Below, one piece after another: positions 1-5,813 of a stretch of DNA of 11,096 nt. This DNA is from Chloroflexota bacterium (GTDB lineage: Bacteria; Chloroflexota; Dehalococcoidia; UBA3495): contig NZUD01000078.1 in assembly GCA_002697005.1 (NCBI GenBank), forward strand, positions 1-11,096, in the 5' to 3' direction. The notes under the pieces are model-generated. The model was not told where the DNA came from. It searched no databases and worked only from the letters and a program-made list of their open reading frames with translations. Numbering within the stretch: position 1 is the first letter of the stretch; each line of letters opens with the position of its first letter. The translations under genes and the position numbers were made by a program.

Positions 1-416
1 CCCGCTACGGCCCCAGCCTGAATACCCGTGAGTTGGTGGTGGAAGAAGGCGGGTTCGATTACGACTGCAACGCCTACAACGACGACCTGCCATACTACAC
101 CGAGGTCCACGGGAAACCATGGCTGGTAGTGCCTTACTCCTTGGAGGTCAACGACTTCAAATTCTGGAGTGGGGGGCTAGTCACGCCCAACGTATTCTTG
201 GACACCGCAAAAAACTGCTTCGATATCCTGTACGAAGAAGGGGCCACCAATCCTAAAATGATGTCCGTGGGGCTGCACTGCCGGATCATCGGCAAGCCTT
301 CAAGGGCCCATGCCTTAGACCAATTCTTGAAGTACGCCTCGGAGAAGGGAGGGGTCTGGTTTGCACGACGAGACGAGATCGCACGCTTCTGGAAAGAACA
401 GTTTCCCGCCAGTTAG
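1..416 (+). CDS. Polysaccharide deacetylase family protein, allantoinase/PuuE-like (C-terminal part, 5' end outside window)
   Basis: The frame is open from base 3 with no start in view, so the gene begins upstream; about 137 codons are visible. The visible residues begin RYGPSLNTRELVVEEGGF, followed by DYDCNAYNDDLPYY, a pattern I know from the PuuE-like branch of the NodB-fold polysaccharide deacetylases. The end (GLHCRIIGKPSRAHALDQFL, then GGVWFARRDEIARFW) matches the usual C-terminus of this branch. Family members hydrolyse C-N amide bonds, for example in allantoin or N-acetyl sugars. The metal-binding Asp/His residues of the NodB core would lie upstream and cannot be checked. A TTG at base 33 is an internal codon, not the start. 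The next gene follows after 26 nt on the same strand, so the two are probably co-transcribed. The substrate is unknown; purine or amide catabolism is only a suggestion from the family. Confidence 0.85.
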   Translation, partial: RYGPSLNTRELVVEEGGFDYDCNAYNDDLPYYTEVHGKPWLVVPYSLEVNDFKFWSGGLVTPNVFLDTAKNCFDILYEEGATNPKMMSVGLHCRIIGKPSRAHALDQFLKYASEKGGVWFARRDEIARFWKEQFPAS

Positions 417-442
417 TAATACGGCCACTGAGGAGCGATTCT

Positions 443-877
443 TTGATAAAACTTACCGAAGAGATGGTTGAGCTAATACACGACGCCCGGGAGAGCGGCA
501 ACCCGTGCATCATAGCCACGGCATCCTCCGACGGCACCCCCAATTGTGGCTACATCGGCACCGTCTTGGCCATGGATAACAACTCTTTCATCTACCGTGA
601 CCGTAGCGGACGGCTGCCCCTGGAGCACATCGAGGAGAACCCAAAAGTCATCCTCCTCTTCCGTCACGCCGAGAAACAGACCGGTTGGAAGTTCCGCTGC
701 ACCTCATACGTCCATCGAGGGGGCCCTGTCTACGATAACGCCATCGACGGGCTAACCAAGGCAGGCCTGATCACCGATCCTGAACTCCCAGCAGCCATCG
801 TGGCGCTGCAAGTCCGTCAAGTTCTAGATCTCTTTGGAAATGTTCTGCAAGAACAAGAACCGGAAATAGGGTGGTAA
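443..877 (+). CDS. Pyridoxamine 5'-phosphate oxidase-like (PNPOx-fold) flavin-binding family protein
   Basis: This is a 144-residue protein of the split-barrel PNPOx-like fold, whose members usually bind FMN, F420 or haem as homodimers. The typical pattern is visible: an N-terminal helix (LTEEMVELIHDA), then NPCIIATASSDGTPNCGYIG (about residues 20-39), the strand SFIYRDRSGRLPLEHIEENPKV, and a later strand with WKFRCTSYVHRGGPVYD. The start is TTG at 443: AGGAG lies 7 nt upstream (431-435), and no ATG sits at a comparable position. It follows the deacetylase gene closely and probably shares its transcript. The length fits small PNPOx-like oxidoreductases rather than true PdxH, and the C-terminal PdxH signature is not seen, so a role in vitamin B6 synthesis is unlikely. 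The substrate is unknown. Its 3' end is part of an inverted repeat that also covers the stop codon of the convergent crotonase gene. Confidence 0.85.
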   Translation: MIKLTEEMVELIHDARESGNPCIIATASSDGTPNCGYIGTVLAMDNNSFIYRDRSGRLPLEHIEENPKVILLFRHAEKQTGWKFRCTSYVHRGGPVYDNAIDGLTKAGLITDPELPAAIVALQVRQVLDLFGNVLQEQEPEIGW

Positions 878-886
878 GAGATCTAG
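824..886. repeat. Inverted repeat with inner hairpin across two convergent gene ends
   Basis: CTAGATCTCTT at 824-834 and AAGAGATCTAG at 876-886 are perfect 11-bp inverted arms around a 41-nt spacer. Within the spacer, TGTTCT (841-846) and AGAACA (850-855) form a second perfect stem with a 3-nt loop. The right outer arm contains nearly all of the plus-strand gene's TAA (875-877) and the whole minus-strand gene's stop codon (883-885). It may act as a compact two-way transcription end or mRNA-protecting structure. There is no U-tract. Each outer arm contains the self-complementary AGATCT, which makes the match less improbable than 11 independent bases. Confidence 0.4.
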
Positions 887-1641
887 CCTAACCCGAAATC
901 CGGTGCCCGTTTCTCTAAGAAGGCAGACATTCCTTCATGTGGGGTTGAGGTAGTGAAGATGCGGGAGAATTCTTTGATGGTGAATGCGGCAGACTCTTCC
1001 TCGCCCATCTCCAGCCATTTGGCAACTATGCCCTTCTGGGAGGCTAGGACTGCTCGGCTCATGCTCACGAAGCTGTTGGCGGTTTCGTGAGCAACGTCCA
1101 TCAGTTGATCAGCCGGAACGACCTGGTCCACCAACCCAATCGCCAGCGCTTCCGGGGCATTGATTGTTGCTCCGGTGAGCAACAGCCGGCGCGCGCGCCC
1201 CAGTCCGATGGTCGGCGGCAATAGCGATGCCTCAATCACCGACGGTATCCCCACTTGTACCTCAGGCAGGCCAAAAATCGCCTCCTCGGAGGCGATGCGT
1301 ATATCGCAGGCCAGAACCAATTCCAATGCGCCACCTAGGCACGGCCCTCTGATGGCTGCGATGGCCGGGATGGCCATGGTAAGCAGTTTCCTAGCCGGGC
1401 CGTGCAGTGCAATGATGAAGGATTCCGCATCCGCCTGGTTCAAGTCTTTCATCTGGTGCAGATCCACGCCAGCGGAGAAGGCCTGGTTTCCCGCCCCTGT
1501 GAGGATCATTGCCCTCACATTTCGGTCTTGATCCAATCGGTCCAACTCATCCTTCAGGGCAAGAAATACCTCTCGGCCCAGCAAGTTCAGTGGCCCTCGG
1601 CCATTCAGTTCGGTGACCACCACTCCGTTTTGTTCTACCAT
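883..1641 (-). CDS. Enoyl-CoA hydratase/isomerase (crotonase) family protein
   Basis: A 252-residue crotonase-fold enzyme, the normal length for the family. It acts on acyl-CoA thioesters, most often by hydrating enoyl-CoA in beta-oxidation or ring-fission pathways. The oxyanion-hole segments are present: AFSAGVDL (about residues 55-61) and GPCLGGALELVLACDI (about 99-114). Both residues corresponding to the catalytic glutamates of mitochondrial enoyl-CoA hydratase are Glu: E107 in GGALEL and E127 in FGLPEVQVG. This favours hydratase chemistry, although the family includes isomerases, hydrolases and decarboxylases. The start is ATG at 1641 because GGAGG lies 4 nt upstream; an in-frame GTG at 1671 would add ten residues (MTRAEQDGGP) that encode that SD sequence. 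It diverges from the ThuA-like gene and converges with the PNPOx-like gene after a 5-nt gap. Confidence 0.92.
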   Translation of the reverse strand: MVEQNGVVVTELNGRGPLNLLGREVFLALKDELDRLDQDRNVRAMILTGAGNQAFSAGVDLHQMKDLNQADAESFIIALHGPARKLLTMAIPAIAAIRGPCLGGALELVLACDIRIASEEAIFGLPEVQVGIPSVIEASLLPPTIGLGRARRLLLTGATINAPEALAIGLVDQVVPADQLMDVAHETANSFVSMSRAVLASQKGIVAKWLEMGEEESAAFTIKEFSRIFTTSTPHEGMSAFLEKRAPDFGLG

Positions 1642-1692
1642 CGGTCCTCCATCTTGTTCCGCCCTAGTCACTCACCCAAGCTTATCTTGACG

Positions 1693-1699
1693 TATAATA
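1693..1699. promoter_or_regulatory. Symmetric -10 box in the divergent crotonase/ThuA gap
   Basis: TATAATA gives a perfect TATAAT on the plus strand (1693-1698) and TATTAT on the minus strand (1699-1694). It lies about midway between the divergent starts at 1641 and 1749, so it could serve both genes; symmetric -10 elements of this TATWATA form are known to drive divergent transcription. I see no convincing -35 at 16-18 nt in either direction. A TTGACG that abuts the box at 1687-1692 is too close to be its -35. Confidence 0.45.
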
Positions 1700-1748
1700 C
1701 CGCCTCGGACATCGCAATAACGCAACAATTCATTTGGAGGCAACAGAA

Positions 1749-2441
1749 ATGAAGCTGCTAGTAATATCCGGCGGAAGGCATCCCTATGAAGAATCAACGC
1801 CCGTTCTTGAGAGTTTTCTTGAGTCAGCGGGGCACGACGTCACCGCCACCGAGGACGCATCAGTGCTCGCAGACGCCAGTGGCATGGCCGCCTATGACGC
1901 TCTGGTGTTCAACACCCGACGAGAGAACGCTGCTGATTTCGCGGAGATGAAACTCTCCGAGTCCGAACAGAACGGCATCATCAATTACGTAAAATCGGGC
2001 AAGGGGTTCGTTTGCCTGCACATCTCTGGCTGCGGGGCCGATTACTGGTCCGAGTTCGCCAACATCACTGGAGGCGGCTGGGTCAGCGGCACCAGTTTCC
2101 ACCCGCCCTACAGCAACTTCGCCGTTAAGGTCAGTCAGCCCGGTCACTCGGGCGCTGCTGGTGTTTCCGACTTCAACACCGACGACGAGTTGTACATGGG
2201 TATCGAATATAAGGACGGCAACGACATCTTCCTCACAGGCGCTTCTGAGGAGGGCACTTGGCCATGGGGGCCGGACCGCGCGCCCACCCACATGCCTGCT
2301 GGGACCTTCCCATTGGCATGGACACGTAGCTATGGTGACGGCAAGGTATTCACGCTACTGTTAGGTCACGACGGAAAGAGTTTCAAATCTCCAGAGTTCC
2401 AGAAGATCGTACTGAACGGCGTAAACTGGGCAACTGCGTAA
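1749..2441 (+). CDS. ThuA-like domain protein (class I glutamine amidotransferase-like fold)
   Basis: A 230-residue single-domain protein related to ThuA of trehalose utilisation. Family hallmarks: an N-terminal strand MKLLVISGGRHPYEES (about 1-16), YDALVFNT (49-56), then LSESEQNGIINYVKSGKGFVCLHISG (69-94) with a His at 91, the ThuA-type YW..F..ITGGGW region (99-111), DELYMG (146-151), and a C-terminal PLAWTRSYGDGKVFTLLLGHD (188-208). No signal peptide is seen. The start is ATG at 1749 because TTGGAGG (1734-1740) sits 8 nt upstream; a TTG at 1734 would place the SD inside the coding region. Biochemical roles in this family are poorly defined; some members act in keto-sugar metabolism. A small membrane protein begins 3 nt after the stop and is probably translationally coupled. 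Confidence 0.88.
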   Translation: MKLLVISGGRHPYEESTPVLESFLESAGHDVTATEDASVLADASGMAAYDALVFNTRRENAADFAEMKLSESEQNGIINYVKSGKGFVCLHISGCGADYWSEFANITGGGWVSGTSFHPPYSNFAVKVSQPGHSGAAGVSDFNTDDELYMGIEYKDGNDIFLTGASEEGTWPWGPDRAPTHMPAGTFPLAWTRSYGDGKVFTLLLGHDGKSFKSPEFQKIVLNGVNWATA

Positions 2442-2444
2442 GTG

Positions 2445-2606
2445 ATGCTTCAGTTGCTTGGACTAGCAACGCTACCCCTCAGATTGGTGATCAAATTATT
2501 AAAGCTGCCATTCACGATTATGAGTTGTATCACCAAGCTGGGCTGCCTGCTGGTGGTCATTGGCATACCGGTATTAGTGATCGTGCTGTTCGTTAAATAC
2601 TCCTGA
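2445..2606 (+). CDS. Small hydrophobic membrane protein (53 aa)
   Basis: An open frame of 53 codons starts at ATG 2445, 3 nt after the ThuA-like stop (a GTG at 2442 directly abuts the TAA), and ends with TGA at 2604-2606. The protein starts MLQLLGLATLPLRLVIKLLK, has a central CITKLGCLL, and ends in one clear membrane segment, LLVVIGIPVLVIVLFV (about residues 35-50), followed by KYS. The N-terminal third is an amphipathic or hydrophobic stretch with Arg/Lys at positions 13, 17 and 20, which suggests an N-in topology or an in-plane helix. There is no separate SD, so translation would depend on ribosomes finishing the ThuA-like gene. The frame fills the space up to the terminator. I do not recognise the family. 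The hydrophobicity, the coupling and the position before the terminator support a real gene, but a chance open frame of this size is possible. Confidence 0.55.
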   Translation: MLQLLGLATLPLRLVIKLLKLPFTIMSCITKLGCLLVVIGIPVLVIVLFVKYS

Positions 2607-2643
2607 ACACATCTCAGGATTCCGGGAGATCCCTAATCGGCAA

Positions 2644-2698
2644 GGTCATAAACAAGAGAGCCCGGCCATTAAATGGCCGGGCTCTCTTGTTTATGACC
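2644..2698. terminator. Perfect 27-bp inverted repeat, likely two-way transcription terminator
   Basis: Two perfectly complementary 27-nt arms (2644-2670 and 2672-2698) surround a single central A. The inner part of the stem is GC-rich (AGAGAGCCCGGCCAT), and the outer part is AT-rich (ATAAACAA / TTGTTTAT), giving a run rich in U after the GC core in either transcript. It lies between the 3' ends of two convergent units, the ThuA-like/small membrane protein unit and the 315-residue protein gene, as expected for a shared terminator. The length and lack of mismatches are unusual for a simple terminator. Confidence 0.85.
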
Positions 2699-2725
2699 CA
2701 GAACTTAGCAGTCTGTGTATGTGGT

Positions 2726-3673
2726 TTAGTTGGCCGCGAGATTAGGAGTGACCTGTTCCGGCAATCCGGGGTGCCCAGTCAGATTCTCACCTAGCTCTAA
2801 CATCTCACGGGCCTTCGCGGACATCGCAGGCAAGACAGCATCAATCATGTCCTGGTCCAGATCAGCAGCGATGCCAGGGTATCCGGCGCGCTCAATCATC
2901 GGTCCCAGTTTCTTTCCTTCGATGTTCTCCTTGACCCATCCGAAATAATCGGTGACTAGAGTCCGGTCCCAATAGATCCGGTGATTCTTATTGCGGGGGC
3001 CATAGTGGTAGTGGGGGCCGTCCCAGAAGAGGTCGAAGGCCATAATCTCGGTCTCTTCGACAAAGGACTGGTTGGAACCGCCGATGTCGGTTAATACGTG
3101 GATAGCCAGACCGCCATCTCCGACGGGCAAGCGGCGCATCTCGAGACCAAAGCGGATATTTCCAGCTTCAAAGATCTCCGTGCCGCGGTTGTGCTTGACG
3201 GTGTTCCGCTTGGTGATAAAGAGCTCTCTGGCCGAAGCTTCCAACTCTGGCAAGACGTCTGCCAGTTCTTCGAGATCGATCTGCTTAGCAATCTCCGGGT
3301 ACCCGGACCTGTCCAGCATGTCGGGAAGCTTATTTTTCATGGTCTTGATGGTCCAACCGATGGGGTTGCCGTCGGTGGTCGGATCCATACGGTAGAGCTT
3401 GCCCATGCCAGTCGACCCCTGGGTCTGGCCTGCTAACATCATGGGGCCATCATCCTTCAGATCCGGGTTCTGAGGACCATAGACGTAGCTTCGCTCGACG
3501 TCGAAGCAGTTGAACCGGAGGAGAGTGGTTTTTTCGCCGTCTATCTCTCCCTGAACAACGATCGAGACTCCTTGATCCGCGTGGTCTTGGATGTTACCGT
3601 CCCATAGCTCATGCCTGGCGATGAACGTGACAGGGCCGACTTCGAACGTGGTCTTAATCTCTGCTTGAACCAT
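2726..3673 (-). CDS. Protein of unknown function with two tandem copies of one domain (315 aa)
   Basis: I do not recognise the family, but the protein is clearly an internal duplication. Residues 119-152 (MLDRSGYPEIAKQIDLEELA...) and 259-292 (MIERAGYPGIAADLDQDMID...) align without gaps and share GYP, VLP and the A.ARE end. Further matches are TFEVGPVTFIARHE (9-22) with IFEAGNIRFGLEMR (167-180), and FDVERSYVYGP (57-67) with FDLFWDGPHYHYGP (213-226). Each copy therefore runs from a beta-rich half with a YGP turn to a helical half with the GYP motif. The second copy has an aromatic/His cluster, HYHYGPRNKNHRIYW (221-235), absent from the first, which might bind a ligand or metal. There is no signal peptide or membrane segment. 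AGAGGTG lies 9 nt upstream of the ATG. A -10 box and an operator-like palindrome lie upstream, so it probably has its own promoter. Confidence 0.8.
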   Translation of the reverse strand: MVQAEIKTTFEVGPVTFIARHELWDGNIQDHADQGVSIVVQGEIDGEKTTLLRFNCFDVERSYVYGPQNPDLKDDGPMMLAGQTQGSTGMGKLYRMDPTTDGNPIGWTIKTMKNKLPDMLDRSGYPEIAKQIDLEELADVLPELEASARELFITKRNTVKHNRGTEIFEAGNIRFGLEMRRLPVGDGGLAIHVLTDIGGSNQSFVEETEIMAFDLFWDGPHYHYGPRNKNHRIYWDRTLVTDYFGWVKENIEGKKLGPMIERAGYPGIAADLDQDMIDAVLPAMSAKAREMLELGENLTGHPGLPEQVTPNLAAN

Positions 3674-3720
3674 TTCCTAGAACACCTCTTTAAGATTTAG
3701 CTCTTGGTTGTAGAGGGCCG

Positions 3721-3739
3721 ATTCGCATTAGATGCGAAT
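3721..3739. promoter_or_regulatory. Operator-like palindrome in the leader of the duplicated-domain gene
   Basis: ATTCGCAT and ATGCGAAT are perfect 8-bp arms around a 3-nt TAG centre. On the minus strand the element starts 14 nt after the end of a perfect TATAAT and lies about 48 nt before the ATG of the 315-residue protein. It could be a repressor site just inside the transcript, or a leader hairpin. Confidence 0.5.
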
Positions 3740-3752
3740 GATGTTAGCAGAC

Positions 3753-3781
3753 ATTATACTAGGTCTCCGCAAATTCATCCA
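3753..3781 (-). promoter_or_regulatory. Candidate promoter of the duplicated-domain gene
   Basis: On the minus strand a perfect TATAAT occupies 3758-3753. The best -35 at 17 nt is TGGATG (3781-3776), a weak match. Transcription would start near 3746, giving a leader of about 70 nt that contains the palindrome at 3721-3739. Confidence 0.45.
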
Positions 3782-3809
3782 TAAATGGCATGCAAACGTC
3801 GACGACATC

Positions 3810-3953
3810 GATCCGTGATACGGCTCCAGGCTCAGTACGGATCATGTCCACTCTGGTAGAGTGACAAGGCACTAGCTGTTCGATGTGGGAATCTCTGGGC
3901 GTTGGTGCCCGACGGTTTGGTTGAGTAATCAACCATATACAGATTTTACCGTC
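3810..3953. other. Hairpin-rich non-coding region after the 79-residue gene
   Basis: The 289-nt gap 3674-3962 has no convincing gene. It contains several inverted repeats: GATCCGT/ACGGATC (3810-3816 and 3837-3843), CACTCT-ggt-AGAGTG (3849-3863), GGGC/GCCC (3897-3910), TGGTTGA-gtaa-TCAACCA (3918-3935), and GACGGT/ACCGTC (3911-3916 and 3948-3953), the last enclosing the preceding one. In the transcript of the upstream minus-strand gene the nested stem would begin about 10 nt after its stop codon. It may be a complex terminator or a structured 3' UTR. No U-tract follows the stems. Confidence 0.35.
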
Positions 3954-3962
3954 CGTTTGAGT

Positions 3963-4202
3963 TCAGACGGGTTTTATGAGGTCAAACTGGTCTGCATTTA
4001 GGTTGAAGGTCCGACCCAGGCGGTCCCATTTGATCACCAACCACTGGAGCTTTCCGGCCTTCCGTTTGACGGTGACCTCTCCGGTATCTCCGTTCTCAAC
4101 GTTAAACTTGCCGCTGCCAGTTGGAGCGCCCATACCCATCTGGACTTCAAACGTGTCCACTGCCTCAACCTTGGATCCGGCTTCCAGTTCATCCCAAATC
4201 AT
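3963..4202 (-). CDS. Small conserved-looking protein of unknown function (79 aa), downstream of the LLM oxidoreductase
   Basis: The protein is soluble, with alternating short hydrophobic strands: SKVEAVDTFEVQM, GKFNVENGDTGEVTVKRK, LQWLVIKWDRLGRTFNLNADQFDLIKPV. This looks like a small all-beta (SH3- or OB-like) barrel with a glycine-rich turn (GMGAPTGSG, about 23-31). I cannot assign a family. TTGAGGTAACT precedes the ATG (GAGG with 5 nt spacing). The gene starts 21 nt after the stop of the LLM oxidoreductase and shares its strand, so the two very probably form one transcript. It may be an accessory or binding partner of that enzyme, which is inference from position alone. It contains no cysteines or metal-binding cluster. 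Confidence 0.7.
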   Translation of the reverse strand: MIWDELEAGSKVEAVDTFEVQMGMGAPTGSGKFNVENGDTGEVTVKRKAGKLQWLVIKWDRLGRTFNLNADQFDLIKPV

Positions 4203-4223
4203 AGTTACCTCAACACAAGCTCG

Positions 4224-5267
4224 TTATCCCAGATTAGGGACCACTTTCTCCATCATCAAACGTATGCTGTTTACCTGATTCTGAAGTGGTATCAGATTAC
4301 CGAAGTTAACCTCGAACATGATCTGGTCCAAGCCCAATTCTTCAGTCAGCATCTCTAATTTATCAGTTACGGCGTCAGGGGTACCGTAGGCTACCTTGTC
4401 CCGGAACCAATCATCATAGGACATGTTCTTGATAACGTCTGCCTCTGCACCCCAGTCACCTGTTGTCCCGAGACGCCCATCGTATTTGGCGGTTCGGTCC
4501 GAGAGACGTCCCATAGAGAACAGAGCACTTTCCATAGGTTCATCGTAGGCTTTGTGGGGGTCTTCAGAAAGATAAATAGGTATTCGCAACCCAACCGTCC
4601 CTTTACCCTTATGCCCAGCGTCCTTCCAGGCCTGATGATAAGCCTCGATCTGGGGTTTAAGTCCCTCCAGTGTGAACACCCTAGAGGGGTTGATGATCAT
4701 GCTGTGGCCCATGCGGCCGGTTGCCGCAAAACTATCCACGGAAGTCACCCCGATCCGGATGGGCGGATGTGGTTTCTGATAGGGCTTGGGCGTAACAGTC
4801 ACGTCCTCGAACTTGTAATAGTCACCTTCGAAAGAGAACGTTTCATTGGTCCAAGCTTTTATGATTATCTCGAGGCTTTCGTCAAAGCGGCCTCGACTCT
4901 CTTCGAACGGCGAATTGAACCCCTCATGAACATTAGGGAATGTGCCTCGACCGATCCCGAATTCCACCCGGCCTCCACTGATCAGGTCGAGGGTTGCGAT
5001 CTCCTCAGCCACCCTCAGCGGGTTCGCCAATGGGAGCAAGATCACAGCGGTACCGAGCCTTATTTTCTCCGTCCGGGCAGCTACGTTACCAAAAATCGTA
5101 ATGGGCGAAGCCAGTACCCGCCCGGGATTGAAGTGGTACTCGGCCAGCCAGAGCGAGTCCACACCCAGCTTCTCGGCCTCGTTGATCAGCACCAAGGAGT
5201 CGTCAAAAGCGTCCTTCTCTGTTCTTCCTTCTGTCACCGGAAATTCAAGGAACATCCCAAATTCCAT
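4224..5267 (-). CDS. LLM class flavin-dependent oxidoreductase (bacterial luciferase-like monooxygenase)
   Basis: A 347-residue TIM-barrel enzyme of the luciferase-like superfamily, which uses FMNH2 or reduced F420 and often O2 to oxidise organic substrates. Diagnostic segments: MEFGMFLEF (1-9), SLWLAEYHF (38-46), the long LGTAVILLPLANPLRVAEEI then ATLDLISGGRVEFGIGRG (71-108), the central PHPPIRIGV region, and the C-terminal YGTPDAVTDKLEMLTEELGLDQI, typical of LLM proteins. Length is normal. The start is fixed by GGAGG 5 nt before the ATG. That SD is half of a 10-bp palindrome, GGAGGCCTCC, directly against the start codon. A separate flavin reductase gene is not in the window. The 79-residue protein follows in the same transcript. 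Many marine Chloroflexota carry expanded sets of such enzymes, proposed to oxidise recalcitrant organic matter. The substrate here is unknown. Confidence 0.93.
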   Translation of the reverse strand: MEFGMFLEFPVTEGRTEKDAFDDSLVLINEAEKLGVDSLWLAEYHFNPGRVLASPITIFGNVAARTEKIRLGTAVILLPLANPLRVAEEIATLDLISGGRVEFGIGRGTFPNVHEGFNSPFEESRGRFDESLEIIIKAWTNETFSFEGDYYKFEDVTVTPKPYQKPHPPIRIGVTSVDSFAATGRMGHSMIINPSRVFTLEGLKPQIEAYHQAWKDAGHKGKGTVGLRIPIYLSEDPHKAYDEPMESALFSMGRLSDRTAKYDGRLGTTGDWGAEADVIKNMSYDDWFRDKVAYGTPDAVTDKLEMLTEELGLDQIMFEVNFGNLIPLQNQVNSIRLMMEKVVPNLG

Positions 5268-5367
5268 GGAGGCCTCCAGTCCAGGGCGCGACGTTGAGAC
5301 TCAGTGAGCGTCCGTCAGGTCGTCAGAAAATGTAAATCAATGATACTGGGCAAATCAGGTCGCTATG

Positions 5368-5395
5368 ATAGTACGATCCCTTACGTAGTCGTCAA
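5368..5395 (-). promoter_or_regulatory. Candidate promoter of the LLM oxidoreductase unit
   Basis: On the minus strand TTGACG (5395-5390) is followed after 16 nt by TACTAT (5373-5368); TATCAT at 5370-5365 is an alternative -10 with a 19-nt spacer. Transcription would start near 5360, about 93 nt before the ATG at 5267. The leader shows no clear structure apart from the SD palindrome. Confidence 0.5.
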
Positions 5396-5811
5396 GAAAT
5401 CGTATCCCGCACATGCCTCAAGCGTCGCGGCAAATGGGAAAGACCGCTAAGTAGCTCTCTGTTTCGCTTGCCCTTAATTACACGCTCAAGGCAGGATTCG
5501 TACCGGCAGTCTTGAAGGACTGGACCCCGGCACCGAGGATTCAACACCATCCACCCATCTGCCCAAACGCACTCCCAGTTCTGCCCATCCTCCAACTGCC
5601 AGGCATATTCCCAAAGCGCGAACTAAATAGATGAGTGTCCATCGTGGAACTCAACCAAACCCAACTTACCGTCTTGGACCTTGCGCCAAGAAAGCGGGCT
5701 TGGCACAAGTACGTAGCCGTCTGTTTGGGGAACCTTAGCATTGCGTGTTTTGGAAAAAGCCGATGACCTTCTTCCAGATCTAGAAGTGGGCAAAATACAG
5801 TCGTACTGCAC
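5392..5811 (-). pseudogene. Possible decayed gene between the LLM and MDR genes (one in-frame TAG)
   Basis: The 546-nt gap 5268-5813 has no clear gene. On the minus strand one frame runs from a GTG at 5811, 2 nt after the MDR stop codon, to a TGA at 5394-5392, broken only by a TAG at 5625-5623. The first part reads MQYDCILPTSRSGRRSSAF..., with DGYVLVPSPLSW and GKLGLVEFHDGHSSI. After the stop it continues FALWEYAWQLEDGQNWECVW, then ADGWMVLNPRC and a basic tail. The clustered Trp, Cys and basic residues do not match a family I know. A second minus-strand frame is also open over 5541-5813, so low stop density may be partly compositional. There is no SD before the GTG. It could be a pseudogene, a sequencing error in a real gene, or a chance open frame. 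Confidence 0.25.
5680..5709 (-). other. 11-bp hairpin in the LLM-MDR gap
   Basis: CTTGCGCCAAG (5680-5690) and CTTGGCACAAG (5699-5709) pair around an 8-nt loop. In plus-strand RNA there is one C-A mismatch; in minus-strand RNA the same position becomes a G-U pair and the 11-bp stem is continuous. That fits a transcript reading on from the MDR gene. No U-tract follows, so a simple terminator is not supported. Confidence 0.35.
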
Positions 5812-5813
5812 AA

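Noticed and set aside
1402..1752. Plus-strand frame over the crotonase start and the divergent gap
   Set aside because: It is antisense to the crotonase gene, spans the divergent promoter region, and runs into the ThuA-like SD and start.
4554..5297. Long open frame (about 247 codons) on the plus strand
   Set aside because: It is antisense to the LLM oxidoreductase, which has clear family motifs and a strong SD. The antisense translation has no recognisable domain.
5541..5813. Second minus-strand open frame of 90 codons in the LLM-MDR gap
   Set aside because: It begins with TTG directly at the MDR stop with no SD, overlaps the other candidate frame, and shows no domain. Kept only as evidence of low stop density.
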